Positions 6,634 to 16,154 of a DNA stretch of 23,792 nt are shown here, in pieces. The DNA comes from Zoogloeaceae bacterium. Its GTDB lineage: Bacteria; Pseudomonadota; Gammaproteobacteria; Burkholderiales; Rhodocyclaceae. The number at the start of each line of letters is the position of its first letter. Position 1 is the stretch's first letter. The translations under genes and the position numbers were made by a program. The DNA lies in assembly GCA_015657735.1 (NCBI GenBank), contig SSSX01000898.1, forward strand, positions 1-23,792, given 5' to 3'. The notes under the pieces were generated by a model. It made no database searches. It saw nothing but the letters and a program-made list of their open reading frames with translations, and was not told where the DNA came from.

Positions 6634-9600
6634 ATGAAACTCTGCGATTTTTCTCTTCTGTCGAGTGAACTTGTCCAATTCTCTTGTGACGACTTGGATG
6701 CTGATTGGCGGATCGGCGAGGCAGTATCAGTGCAGGCACACGGCAATGACTATCTTCTCCGTCAGGGAGATTTCGTCTGCGTCGGCAAAGTAGTCGGAAG
6801 CCAAGATCGAACTGCGATACGGGTGCAGCGTGGCTTGATATTATGGGTCTTAAGAAATCGACACGAAAAGGTTCTCCACCTTCAATCGCTGGATTTGGTC
6901 GAGCAGATCCAGTTGGATATGGCGATTTCTGTTGATGAGGCCATTGCGGAGCAATTGGCCAGCAGGGGTGAGATTTCCGCACCGGACGTACAGGCGGCCG
7001 TGGATTGGTTGACAGATCAATTCATCTCTGCTGATGACGCGGCGACCGCCGAAATGGAGCGTGTCTTTCTTGGTCGCTTCGACAACGCTTCCGATGAAGG
7101 TTTCGTTCTGTTTGGAGCGGGGTGGCGAGGGACCGTCAAACGAGATGCGGGCGTGCTGAGACTCATGAGCGTCACACGTCTCAAGGGCACTAATGCACGC
7201 GTGGCGATGGCCGTAGGCAAGATCTCTTTCCAAGACGCCAGTGTCGCCGTTCGGCTCCAGAGTACAGAGCAACGCGCACTCCTGGATGCTGCACTTCGCG
7301 ACAACGGAAGCTACCTGCGCCTATGGCAGGAATACGGCGCGCTTGAATGGGAACAGGCGAGAGATTGCGCGAGAGAACTTGGCTCTCTTCGGTTCAAGAA
7401 CGCGGATCTCATCGAGGGTGAGCTCTGGGCATGGTTTCTGAAGGTTGATGTTGACCACCTGAAGGATTTCCGAAAGCGATGGAAAACCTTGGGTTTATCA
7501 GCCACAACACAAGTAGAACTTGGGGATAAAGAACTCGATCTTGATTCCGAAGTTGAAGACACACCGGAGAAAGTCGACCGGGCACGGCGTCGCCCAGTTC
7601 GAGGGGTATTGCGGTTTGAGAAAGACGGCGTTGTCTTGATTCCAAGCCAGGACCGGCGCTCGGAACGGCCACCAGCCAAGGGCTTCATCTACTACTCTCT
7701 ATCAGGTGACGAAGCTGTACAGACCCGTCGTGCGCGTGCAAGGCAATCCATCAATGATGGGCGCCGATTGCCGCAATTGAGCTACCTGCTGGAAGGGGTT
7801 GCACCGCCAAGCGCCCGACGGCGTCAACTCGATGGCTTATCCGCCTACGCCAAAGCTTGCTTTAAGGGTGCTCCAACAAAGCGCCAGATTGAGGCATTGG
7901 AGAAGGCGATAAACACACCTGATATCGCGCTTATCGTTGGTCCACCAGGAACGGGAAAGACCCAGGTAATTGCTGCTTTGCAGCGTCGCCTTGCCGAAAC
8001 ACTAGGTGAGAACTCGCTGCAGCACCAAGTGCTGATCAGTAGTTACCAGCACGACGCCGTCGATAACGCCCTTAATCGTGCTGAAGTCTTTGGCTTGCCT
8101 GCTGTTCGCATTGGCGGTCGAGGGCGTCGTGACGAAGGCGGCGTCGACCCCGTTGGTGTTTGGTGTGAACGCAAACGAAAGGAAATCGCCGTCCGACTCG
8201 ATGCGATTCAGCTGAACGAGCCCCTGACTCAGCCCTTGAAAGAGCTTGATCGGCGGGTCACAGCATTGAGACTCGCAAGTTTGTCGGCACAGGAACGCCA
8301 AACACAGTTCGAGCAAATTGATCTTTTGTTGCACCAGTTGTTCGCTCTGGATGTTCGTCTCCCGGCCAATATTAAAGACCGGTGGGATGAGTTCCTTGCT
8401 CAGCAGAAAAGAGTTGAAACCCAGCGTCAGGCCAACGAGCCCGCTGGGCTTGTGCGATTGCTCCGGGCTCTGCGCACCAGCCACATCGGCTTCTCCGATG
8501 ACGGCCCGGACAGAGCTCATCAGCTTGAGCGCACTCTGCGACGTGGCGGAGTCAAACTCGAAGAGTCCGAGTGGATGTTGCTCCAGCGACTTTCAACGGT
8601 TGCCGACGCTACAGAGGCAGACCTATCTGAGTTGGCTGCCTTTAAGCGGGCCATGCTGGATCGACTGAGCCCCGACTACAGGCCCCCGCAGCTGAAGCAG
8701 GCGTTGAGTGGAGAAGCACTTGGTCTCTTGGCCGATATCGAGTGCGCAATCGCCGCGCCGTTGCGCCAATCACGCCGTGGCATCTCTGCGGTAGTGGCCT
8801 CGTACCACGCGGCGCTTGCCCAGTCCCCCAATGAGGCAGCGAGAGCGGTCCGCGAGTACGCCAGCATTGTCGGTGCGACATGCCAACAGTCAGCTGGTAA
8901 AGCGATGAGCAGTTTGAAGGAGTTGAGCGATCTAGATGCATCAGAAGGAATTGAGTTCGACACGGTTGTCATTGACGAAGCGGCGAGAGCAAACCCTCTC
9001 GATCTCTTCGTTCCCATGGCGATGGCGCGGCGTCGCATCATCCTAGTTGGCGACCATCGACAGCTTCCTCACCTTGTTCAGCGAGAGTTGGAAGATGAAC
9101 TCATTTCCAGGCAAAGCCTGACTGAGGCTCAAGCAAAGGCGTATGAGCAGAGTCTTTTTGAGCGGCTGGTGAAGCAGCTTAGGGAGCAGGAGAAAGTTGA
9201 CAACATCAAGCGCGTCGTGATGCTCGATACGCAGTACAGAATGCATCCGACTCTGGGTGACTTCATCAGCAAGCAGTTTTATGAATCTGTGGGATTGGAC
9301 GTTTTGCACTCAGGGCGACCCGCACAGGATTTCGCCCACACGATTCCTGGCTACCAAGGCAAATGTGCTGCTTGGTTGGATGTGCCTCTGCAGGACGGGA
9401 AAGAAAAATTTCTAAAACCCGGCTATGAAAGACGATCTGAGGCAATTGCTATTGCAAAAGAAGTCAAGCGGATAACAGAATCTTGTGGGCCGACATTGAG
9501 TATTGGCGTCATTAGTTTTTACCGCGCTCAATGTGACCTAATTCTTGACGCTTTCGTCGACCAAGGCCTTGCCGAGGAGGAGGACGGTGAAATCCGGATC

Positions 9601-9948
9601 GCAAGATCCTACCGCCAGACTGAGTCAGGTGATGAGCGCCTGCGCGTTGGCACGGTCGACGCTTTCCAAGGCAAAGAGTTTGATCTCGTCTTCCTGTCGA
9701 TCGTGCGAGCTAACGACTCAGCCGTTTCCGATCAAAAGGACGGGAGTGAGCGTGAACGATTGCTAAATGGTAAGTACGGCCACTTGCGCCTGGCAAACCG
9801 CTTAAATGTGGCGATGAGCCGCCAGAGAAAGCTCCTTGTTGCCGTTGGTGACAAAGGCATGGCTGAATGTCCTGAGTCCGAGGAAGCCGTCCCAGCTCTG
9901 AATGCTTTCCTAAAGCTTTGCAGGGAGGAGATGGCAAATGATCGCTGA
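6634..9948 (+). CDS. UPF1-like superfamily 1 helicase, 1104 aa
   Basis: A large SF1B helicase with a unique N-terminal half (about 1-400, no motif recognised). Walker A is VGPPGTGKTQV (about 434-444). Motif II is VVIDEAARANP (about 775-785), DEAA rather than the commoner DEAS. Then come GDHRQLPHL (motif III), LDTQYRMHP (motif IV), VGTVDAFQGKEFD (motif V, about 1005) and RLNVAMSRQRK (motif VI, about 1055). About 330 residues separate Walker A and motif II, a long charged, helical insertion. UPF1-like enzymes translocate on RNA or DNA, and several defence systems carry one. No nuclease domain is visible. It follows the kinase by 7 nt; its 3' end overlaps the next gene by 11 nt. Confidence 0.93.
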   Translation: MKLCDFSLLSSELVQFSCDDLDADWRIGEAVSVQAHGNDYLLRQGDFVCVGKVVGSQDRTAIRVQRGLILWVLRNRHEKVLHLQSLDLVEQIQLDMAISVDEAIAEQLASRGEISAPDVQAAVDWLTDQFISADDAATAEMERVFLGRFDNASDEGFVLFGAGWRGTVKRDAGVLRLMSVTRLKGTNARVAMAVGKISFQDASVAVRLQSTEQRALLDAALRDNGSYLRLWQEYGALEWEQARDCARELGSLRFKNADLIEGELWAWFLKVDVDHLKDFRKRWKTLGLSATTQVELGDKELDLDSEVEDTPEKVDRARRRPVRGVLRFEKDGVVLIPSQDRRSERPPAKGFIYYSLSGDEAVQTRRARARQSINDGRRLPQLSYLLEGVAPPSARRRQLDGLSAYAKACFKGAPTKRQIEALEKAINTPDIALIVGPPGTGKTQVIAALQRRLAETLGENSLQHQVLISSYQHDAVDNALNRAEVFGLPAVRIGGRGRRDEGGVDPVGVWCERKRKEIAVRLDAIQLNEPLTQPLKELDRRVTALRLASLSAQERQTQFEQIDLLLHQLFALDVRLPANIKDRWDEFLAQQKRVETQRQANEPAGLVRLLRALRTSHIGFSDDGPDRAHQLERTLRRGGVKLEESEWMLLQRLSTVADATEADLSELAAFKRAMLDRLSPDYRPPQLKQALSGEALGLLADIECAIAAPLRQSRRGISAVVASYHAALAQSPNEAARAVREYASIVGATCQQSAGKAMSSLKELSDLDASEGIEFDTVVIDEAARANPLDLFVPMAMARRRIILVGDHRQLPHLVQRELEDELISRQSLTEAQAKAYEQSLFERLVKQLREQEKVDNIKRVVMLDTQYRMHPTLGDFISKQFYESVGLDVLHSGRPAQDFAHTIPGYQGKCAAWLDVPLQDGKEKFLKPGYERRSEAIAIAKEVKRITESCGPTLSIGVISFYRAQCDLILDAFVDQGLAEEEDGEIRIARSYRQTESGDERLRVGTVDAFQGKEFDLVFLSIVRANDSAVSDQKDGSERERLLNGKYGHLRLANRLNVAMSRQRKLLVAVGDKGMAECPESEEAVPALNAFLKLCREEMANDR

Positions 9949-11401
9949 TCGCTATCTCCGCTTTGATGTGCGTCGTCCCCCTGGTGGGCGTCCGTTTCTG
10001 TGGCCTGTTCGAGTTTGGAAGGTTCTCTATCCAACAAAGCGTGTACTGAAGCTGAATCTGTTCCAGCAGGCGATCCTTGGACTTGCAGCAGCTCGATGCC
10101 AGGACAGCTCGGAAATGGCGGCACTGCTGGGGCTGGACCGGGAGCTCGTGGTGTTCATCATTGCCACACAGCTGATCCCCAACGGCTGGATGACTACCTT
10201 GGGTGCCGTTACTGCTCAAGGTGAGCGTGTTCTCGAAGAGACTCAGGACGCCAGCGAGGAAGTCCGAATGGGATACGCGTATCAGGACGCGATCTCTGGC
10301 AACTGGTTACCGAGATTCACTGAAGAACTTCCTGAAATTGAAGCGAGGCGAATCGATGAACGTGGTTATCCGATATTCCTGCGTGATCTGGATTCCGGAA
10401 AGGAAGATCGACCGTTTCGCCTAAATCATTTCCGGGAAGGTGCAATGGACATGGGTGCGCTCTTTGATGCGTTCGAGCGCTATCGGACGGATCACGACCA
10501 CGCCAAGCAGCGTGATGATGAACTTCCGACACGTGTCCGCATTGAGAGCCTGAGCTTTGTCGAAGATTCGGCGCAGCCGATGTGGTTGTGGACTTGGATC
10601 TTTCCAGATGAGGCTGGGCCACAACCCTGGCTGGTTGCCGACCCTTTCGGTCTTCAGCAGGCGGCATCATGGTTGCGCAAGCCATTGCAGGAAGTCCTGC
10701 CTCGTAACGAGGGTCTGGCACGCTACATCGCTGACTCAGTGGGTGAGACGCGATCGAATGAATTGTCGGCAGAGGAGTGGCTGCGGTCTCTTGAGAACCA
10801 GATCGACTTGACTGTGCTGGCAGATTACAGCTGGTCCGGGAAAGTGCCTGCTATTTCAGGGTACTTGACCAGTGTGCTGCGCAGGAACGCACTGTTGGCC
10901 TCCCAAGATAAAACTTGGCAGGAAGATTTGACCAGTTTATTGATTGAAACTCACAACCTCGCCGAGAGTGTTTTTCAATGGTTGTTGAAGAGATTTCCAG
11001 TGGACGTCCGTAGATTGCCCGATCGGAGCCAGGACAAGAATTGGACGAAGGACCTAGCTTCGGAAATTCTGCGAACACTCCCAGCGGCCCAACTCACCGA
11101 TGACACAGTTAGGCGACTGGCTTCGCAGAATTTGAGAGAGATTCGGAATGCGCTTGTTCGAGGGAATAGTTCATTAAAGGCGTTGATGTTTGCCGCGCTG
11201 CTTTCCACGATTGAGCACGCCACTCATCCTCTCAAGGATATTGCACCCCAAGTTCTTGCCTTAGATCGAATATTGGACATGGCTGACGCGAGAAATCGGA
11301 AGGCTGGTCACGCGGGCGGCGACAAGATAAACAAAGACGAAGCAATGGAATACGCTGATTTCGTTATCGAATGGGTTCAAATTTTTAAGGGCTGGTATTG
11401 A
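9938..11401 (+). CDS. Unrecognised protein, possible wHTH and HEPN-like end
   Basis: A 487-residue protein I do not recognise. Residues about 35-110 look like a winged helix (FQQAILGLAAARCQDSSEM, then LLGLDRELVVFI, ending LTAQGERVLEE-like). The middle is mixed, tryptophan-rich and contains PMWLWTWIFPDEAGPQPW. The C-terminal third is helical and ends RNRKAGHAGGDKINKDEAM followed by an amphipathic helix. An Arg-Asn and a His in that setting resemble the RN(x4-6)H motif of HEPN RNase/dimerisation domains, so a HEPN-like fold is a weak hypothesis. The ATG has GGGAGGAG upstream and overlaps the helicase gene by 11 nt, so it belongs to the operon. It could be a substrate-recognition or adaptor subunit. 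Confidence 0.8.
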   Translation: MIADRYLRFDVRRPPGGRPFLWPVRVWKVLYPTKRVLKLNLFQQAILGLAAARCQDSSEMAALLGLDRELVVFIIATQLIPNGWMTTLGAVTAQGERVLEETQDASEEVRMGYAYQDAISGNWLPRFTEELPEIEARRIDERGYPIFLRDLDSGKEDRPFRLNHFREGAMDMGALFDAFERYRTDHDHAKQRDDELPTRVRIESLSFVEDSAQPMWLWTWIFPDEAGPQPWLVADPFGLQQAASWLRKPLQEVLPRNEGLARYIADSVGETRSNELSAEEWLRSLENQIDLTVLADYSWSGKVPAISGYLTSVLRRNALLASQDKTWQEDLTSLLIETHNLAESVFQWLLKRFPVDVRRLPDRSQDKNWTKDLASEILRTLPAAQLTDDTVRRLASQNLREIRNALVRGNSSLKALMFAALLSTIEHATHPLKDIAPQVLALDRILDMADARNRKAGHAGGDKINKDEAMEYADFVIEWVQIFKGWY

Positions 11402-11402
11402 T

Positions 11403-13775
11403 ATGGCAAAACACAATAAGGGGAACAAAGCCCCAGTGGCGCAAAACACGAATGCTGCACAAAGTGCAGTCGCTTCGGCATGGCAGAAAGCAACTGCTGG
11501 CATTGGCTCCCTTGCATCACTGGTGCAAAGCGATGCTTCCGTCGTGGCGCTCCCCGACCTGGACAAAGATCAGGTCAGCGAATTGGAGAAAGCCGAACCT
11601 GAGAAAAAGGTTGAGCTCGAGAAGCTGTTGGCGGATGTCTCTGATGTCGCAAAGAGAGTTCGTGAGTTGTATGAGGATGCACAGAAGCGCACGGAAGACC
11701 TGGTTCGCAAGGAGGAAGCATTCTCTCGCCGAAGTGATGAGAACAAAAAGAGAACCGAAGAAATCCACAAGCTCGACGATGAGTTGAAGCAAAGACAAGC
11801 CGAGATAAAAAAGTCTGAATCAAATCTGGCTGACAAGGAGCGGGAACTTGAAAAGCGGGAGTTGGATGCGCGATCCGGTTTTGCCGCCCAAAACGTCGCA
11901 GCACTCAGTGACCTAAAAAAAGAGATCGTGGAGCTAGAGTCTAAGAAGACAGAAATTCAACTTGGCATCCTTCAAGCAGAGCAAAAAGCACGTGACGATG
12001 AGTCTGCGCGCGCCTCCGAACTGATGGGTCGAGAAGCGGATATTGCAAATAAGGAGAGAAGTCTTCAGCAGCAACAACGACGGCAAGATGCGGAGTGGAA
12101 AGAGCTGGAGCGCGAACGGACACAGATCCGTGAAGATGCACTTCGCGAGGCAAGCCAGGAAATTGCGAGATTGACGGAGGCCCGACAACGAGCTGAGTCT
12201 CGCCTCGAAAAGGTGTACCGTGATTGGACCTTGACTGAACAAAAACTAGAACAATACCGAGAGTTCTCAGAAGCATTGGCGGGACGTTCTGCACGCGAGA
12301 TTCTTGACGAGTTGGCTGCTCACAAGCGTCGAGTCACTCAGTTGGAAAATCATATTGCAAATAGTCAAGATGATCAGCTGAAATCTGAGAATGAGGCACT
12401 GCGAAAACTTCGTGATGAGCAAAAGACTCAACTCGATGAAGTTCATGTGGACTTGGCTGATGCCAAAGCCCAGCTTCATCGCCTGCGTCTCGGTGTCAGC
12501 GACAAAGAGAACCTTGAAAAAGAGAAGCGTGCCCTCGAAAAGAACAATCAGATTTTGAGTGCAAGGCTGAATGACCTGGGTAAAACGGTGGATGACCTCA
12601 CCCAGTCTCAGCAGTCCGAAAAGCCGTTCCCTCAGATGGCATGGATGGATTCGGCATCCAATGCAGACTGGATCAAGGATCGCAAAGCCAAGGAGCTGAG
12701 CCTGCCGGAGCAGGATGTTCCTGATCTGAAAAAATTCTCGGTTGAATTGCAGCACAGGATCGCTCAAGCGGAGGAAGGTGCAACACTTCATTTCCGTCTC
12801 GAAGATATTCAGCTGCTGATTGCCGGGCTCGCCATGAGCCAGCTTCACATCTTTCAGGGTATCAGCGGCACAGGAAAAACGAGCTTGGCGAAGGCATTCG
12901 CAAAGGCTGTTGGAGGGCAATGCACTGACATTGCCGTCCAGGCTGGTTGGCGAGATCGTGATGATCTACTGGGGCATTACAACGCCTTCGAGAAACGCTT
13001 CTATGAGCGCGACTGCCTGCAAGGTCTCTACCGTGCGCAAACAGCCGCCTACAAGGACCGGTGCAACATCATCTTGCTTGACGAGATGAATCTCTCCCGC
13101 CCGGAGCAGTATTTTGCTGAATTCCTCTCGGCTCTCGAAAAGAATGATCCAAGAGATCGATTGATCAGCTTGTCGGAGAGCCAGTTGCCAAATGCACCAG
13201 CGCTGCTTGTTGAGGGGCGAAGGATTCGAGTTCCCCATAACGTCTGGTTTGTAGGCACCGCTAACCACGATGAGACCACGAACGAGTTTGCTGACAAAAC
13301 CTACGATCGTGCTCATGTCATGACGCTTCCCCGCCACGAAGCAGGATTCAAGATTGAGCCAAAGCCGAAGGCCAGCTTTAGCTATGCATCATTGATGGAG
13401 CGCTTCAATGCCGCTGCGACCCAGAACGCCGACGAGGTTGGAGAGTTGTTGGCAGAGTTGACAACGGGCCCGCTGACAAACATTTTGCAGGAACGTTTTG
13501 ACTTGGGATGGGGCAATCGACTCGAGCGTCAGGCCATGAGATTTGTTCCCGTTTACATGGCTGCGGGTGGCCGTAAAGAGGACGCGCTCGACCATTTGCT
13601 TGCCAGCAGAGTATTTCGGCGCGGTAAGGTCACTGGCAGATACGATGCAACGATCGATGATTTAACCGCCATCGAACAAGCGCTTGCTACCGTGTGGAAG
13701 GGTTGGAAGTCGGAGCCTCGCCGTTCGATGGCCCTGTTGGCTGAAGATCGTCGCCGTAAGGAACGTGGCGCATGA
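11403..13775 (+). CDS. Coiled-coil protein fused to McrB-like AAA ATPase
   Basis: A 790-residue protein. After a low-complexity start, residues about 55-400 form a long heptad-rich, Glu/Lys/Arg-rich coiled coil of SMC-like character (runs such as ELEKAEPEKKVELEKLLADV). Residues about 460-770 are an AAA+ domain: Walker A GISGTGKTSLA (about 484-494), Walker B IILLDEMNLSRPEQYFAEF (about 555-573) and sensor 1 VWFVGTANHDETT (about 613-625). The Walker B and sensor shape is that of McrB/MoxR-group ATPases. McrB itself has a DNA-binding N-terminus and a GTPase; here a coiled coil replaces it and nucleotide preference cannot be read. It overlaps the next gene by 4 bases, as mcrB often does with mcrC. 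Likely the motor of a two-component nucleic-acid machine. Confidence 0.88.
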   Translation: MAKHNKGNKAPVAQNTNAAQSAVASAWQKATAGIGSLASLVQSDASVVALPDLDKDQVSELEKAEPEKKVELEKLLADVSDVAKRVRELYEDAQKRTEDLVRKEEAFSRRSDENKKRTEEIHKLDDELKQRQAEIKKSESNLADKERELEKRELDARSGFAAQNVAALSDLKKEIVELESKKTEIQLGILQAEQKARDDESARASELMGREADIANKERSLQQQQRRQDAEWKELERERTQIREDALREASQEIARLTEARQRAESRLEKVYRDWTLTEQKLEQYREFSEALAGRSAREILDELAAHKRRVTQLENHIANSQDDQLKSENEALRKLRDEQKTQLDEVHVDLADAKAQLHRLRLGVSDKENLEKEKRALEKNNQILSARLNDLGKTVDDLTQSQQSEKPFPQMAWMDSASNADWIKDRKAKELSLPEQDVPDLKKFSVELQHRIAQAEEGATLHFRLEDIQLLIAGLAMSQLHIFQGISGTGKTSLAKAFAKAVGGQCTDIAVQAGWRDRDDLLGHYNAFEKRFYERDCLQGLYRAQTAAYKDRCNIILLDEMNLSRPEQYFAEFLSALEKNDPRDRLISLSESQLPNAPALLVEGRRIRVPHNVWFVGTANHDETTNEFADKTYDRAHVMTLPRHEAGFKIEPKPKASFSYASLMERFNAAATQNADEVGELLAELTTGPLTNILQERFDLGWGNRLERQAMRFVPVYMAAGGRKEDALDHLLASRVFRRGKVTGRYDATIDDLTAIEQALATVWKGWKSEPRRSMALLAEDRRRKERGA

Positions 13776-15592
13776 GATTTCTGGACCGCCTTACCGGTGG
13801 GAAACTAAGTGACATACCCAACGTGTTCCTGCCGGGTAGGTATTGCTTGCTTGAACCACTTGTAGTCAATAGACACAGCCACTTGCAGCCAGGTGATCTG
13901 CTGTCGGATGACGGCTCTGGCGTCATCCGGATTCAGGACGCTGAACACCAGGTTCTCTCCTGCGATCAGACGGATGAAGATCAGGCGGACGCGGATCTTT
14001 CCGGCGAGGCGATTATTTCGATTGCTGGAAAACTCGCCTACGCACATGGTGCAAATGTTTCACCGATGCTGCCCGCTGAGATGGCCGCGCAGTGTGCCCT
14101 TGAGGAACTCGAACGGAATTTGGCCACGGTACTCAGAGATGGTCATTTGCACTCGATATCTGATCGGCCGCGCAGAGACCTTCGGTACGACGATCTAGTC
14201 GCACCGGTAGCGCGAGCTCGACGTCTGGCAACGTCGGCGTTAAGTCATTTGGCGTCGCACTCGGATTGCTGGCAGCAGCGCACGCTCAGCGGTGTGCAAC
14301 CTCGCAAGGTTCTAGCGCGTTTCAGCGAGGATGACTATGCCATCTATGAGAACAGACTCTACAAGCGATTGCTGGATCGGCTGGATCGACATCTTGCCAG
14401 GAGACTAGCTCGCATCCGTGGTGTTAATGCACGGCTAGCGCGAGCTTTGGAGTTTCAAGACTCTGAGCAGACGCACTTTCGACTTCGCCAAGATATTTGC
14501 CGCCTTTGGGGGGAGTCATATCTTGACGACAAGACCGGGATGCAATTGGAATCCGGGAAGCGTGCTCTAGCGGAGATTGAGGCTCAGTTGCGTGCAATTA
14601 GAGGATTGAAGCAACGTGGTCTTTATGCACTGGTCCCCGCAGCGTCTGTAGTACCCGCCCAGGTTCATCGCACCAACATTCTGAATCATGATCCTCACTA
14701 CAGGCATTTGCCTCCCATTTGGGAAAGTTTGAAAGACGAACGAGAGGAACGGCAAATGAGGCCAGAAGAGCGACTGGCGAAGCATCAGCAGTTGCACCTT
14801 GCCTACAGAGATTACGTTGGTCTGGTTCTCCGACGAGCCTTGGAAAGATATGGACTGCAAGGTGGACAGGGTGATCGCTTGGAGTTCGGTTGGGCTGAAA
14901 TGATTTTTTCAGTGAGACAGGATGGGCAAGATTGGCTAATTCTCAACTCGCACGGTGAAGCTCTTCGGTTGATTCCTATCGCTTGGTTTGGAAAAAATGT
15001 CGAAGAAGGTGAAAACCTAAATTCAAGTCACGTCGTTTGCTGGCCAGGATGCTCAGACAGTATTTCTTCTCGGCAGCGTTTGGCTATATCTCCTTTAGAC
15101 CTTTACGTTGTCGAAAAGATGGGGAGATTGATTGATGAGTGGATGCTTTCACGGTTGATCGAAGGTTACGGCAAAAAACTTGGCCCCTTGCCGACACCTG
15201 TAAAGCAGATAACTGACGGATGGCCCAATAATTTTGAGAGCTTATCTTCGACACACGTTCGACTTATCGCGCCACTGGACTCCATGCAGGCGTCCGAGAT
15301 CAAGTTAAAACTGCAGGAGTCTGCAAGCAAGCAAATTGAAAATCAGGTGTTGACTGCTGTAGATCAGTTGACGGCTCTGTCGCGTCTCTGCAGTCATGAT
15401 GCTCAATTCAGTGCGAGCCCGAACCGGGAGTTTTATTGCCGATGTCGAACCTGCGAGACCACTTGGTCACTCAAGACCTTGAGTGACAAGAGGGTCTTTG
15501 CAATGCGTCCAAGGGGGGCGATGAATTTGCCGTTGGCCGATGGGTTTAATTGGTCTGGCCGCGATTGGTTGGATTTTGAAGTCTCTTTGTGA
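13772..15592 (+). CDS. DUF2357/McrC-like partner, no visible nuclease motif
   Basis: A 606-residue protein, last gene of the operon, coupled to the McrB-like ATPase gene by an ATGA overlap. An N-terminal beta-rich part is followed by a long helical part (FSEDDYAIYENRLYKRLLDR near 190-210, then basic helices). That stretch resembles the DxxENR-type helix of DUF2357 proteins, which are partners of McrB-like ATPases. The C-terminus has a small cysteine cluster (FYCRCRTCETTW, about 548-559), possibly half of a zinc site. I found no PD-(D/E)XK signature of the kind McrC carries. It may be an ATPase-stimulating or DNA-binding subunit, or hold a nuclease fold too divergent to see. Gene certain; family call tentative. 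Confidence 0.8.
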   Translation: MRFLDRLTGGKLSDIPNVFLPGRYCLLEPLVVNRHSHLQPGDLLSDDGSGVIRIQDAEHQVLSCDQTDEDQADADLSGEAIISIAGKLAYAHGANVSPMLPAEMAAQCALEELERNLATVLRDGHLHSISDRPRRDLRYDDLVAPVARARRLATSALSHLASHSDCWQQRTLSGVQPRKVLARFSEDDYAIYENRLYKRLLDRLDRHLARRLARIRGVNARLARALEFQDSEQTHFRLRQDICRLWGESYLDDKTGMQLESGKRALAEIEAQLRAIRGLKQRGLYALVPAASVVPAQVHRTNILNHDPHYRHLPPIWESLKDEREERQMRPEERLAKHQQLHLAYRDYVGLVLRRALERYGLQGGQGDRLEFGWAEMIFSVRQDGQDWLILNSHGEALRLIPIAWFGKNVEEGENLNSSHVVCWPGCSDSISSRQRLAISPLDLYVVEKMGRLIDEWMLSRLIEGYGKKLGPLPTPVKQITDGWPNNFESLSSTHVRLIAPLDSMQASEIKLKLQESASKQIENQVLTAVDQLTALSRLCSHDAQFSASPNREFYCRCRTCETTWSLKTLSDKRVFAMRPRGAMNLPLADGFNWSGRDWLDFEVSL

Positions 15593-15653
15593 GAACGGCA
15601 TTCCGTATTCCTGGACCGTATTTTGAAAAAATATCAGATTCGAGAGAGGCAAC

Positions 15654-16154
15654 GTGACTGCACAGATTGCTGAAAAGCTGCGCTACCAGAGCGAGGACGT
15701 AGCCATGTGCACGAACCCCCTCAGCGACTACTTCGCTATGGGGGGCACCAACCCACGCTTCGAGTCGAACTGCACGGCGCTTTGGCGTGGCTACGTCGGC
15801 AGTTGGGAGATCGTTGACGATCGGCTCTACCTGATCTGTCTGAACGGAACGCTAGAAGACGGAACCCAAGCGTCGCTGGAAACGATCTTCCCCGGGTATC
15901 CGGACCGGGTGTTTGCCCACTGGTATTCCGGAACGATCCGGCTTCCACAGGGCAAGCAGCTCGAGTACGTGCACATGGGGTACGGCAGCACCTTCGAGCG
16001 CGACCTGTTCTTGGATGTGGAGAGAGGGGTCGTCGTTGCCACTCGCGTGCAGCACAACGGGGTCGCCGAGTCCGATGGCGCCCCTGAAGGCTATGAAGTT
16101 GGCGCCATGACGGTTTTCCCGCGAGCCGGTAAAGGCGACGGGGGCGCGGCATGA
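15654..16154 (+). CDS. Hypothetical protein, 166 aa
   Basis: Starts with GTG at 15654, preceded by the purine run GAGAGAGG. The protein is soluble, rich in aromatics and glycine, with CTNPLSDYFAMGG, TALWRGYVGSWEI and VDDRLYLICLNG, suggesting a small beta-sheet fold. I recognise the general look of a conserved hypothetical family but cannot name it. It lies 61 nt after the defence operon; no strong terminator separates them, so read-through is possible. It overlaps the next gene by 4 bases. Confidence 0.75.
   Translation: MTAQIAEKLRYQSEDVAMCTNPLSDYFAMGGTNPRFESNCTALWRGYVGSWEIVDDRLYLICLNGTLEDGTQASLETIFPGYPDRVFAHWYSGTIRLPQGKQLEYVHMGYGSTFERDLFLDVERGVVVATRVQHNGVAESDGAPEGYEVGAMTVFPRAGKGDGGAA

Noticed and set aside
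9710..10219. 169-codon minus-strand open frame across the helicase/unknown gene junction
   Set aside because: Shadow of two genes with clear plus-strand coding and overlap; composition is unlike a real protein.
12267..12920. 217-codon minus-strand open frame inside the coiled-coil ATPase gene
   Set aside because: Antisense of a heptad-rich region, whose codon pattern gives long leucine/phenylalanine-rich shadows.
15593..15653. Terminator after the defence operon
   Set aside because: Only short AT-rich complementarity around 15618-15634; no GC stem with a T-run, so read-through into the next cluster remains possible.
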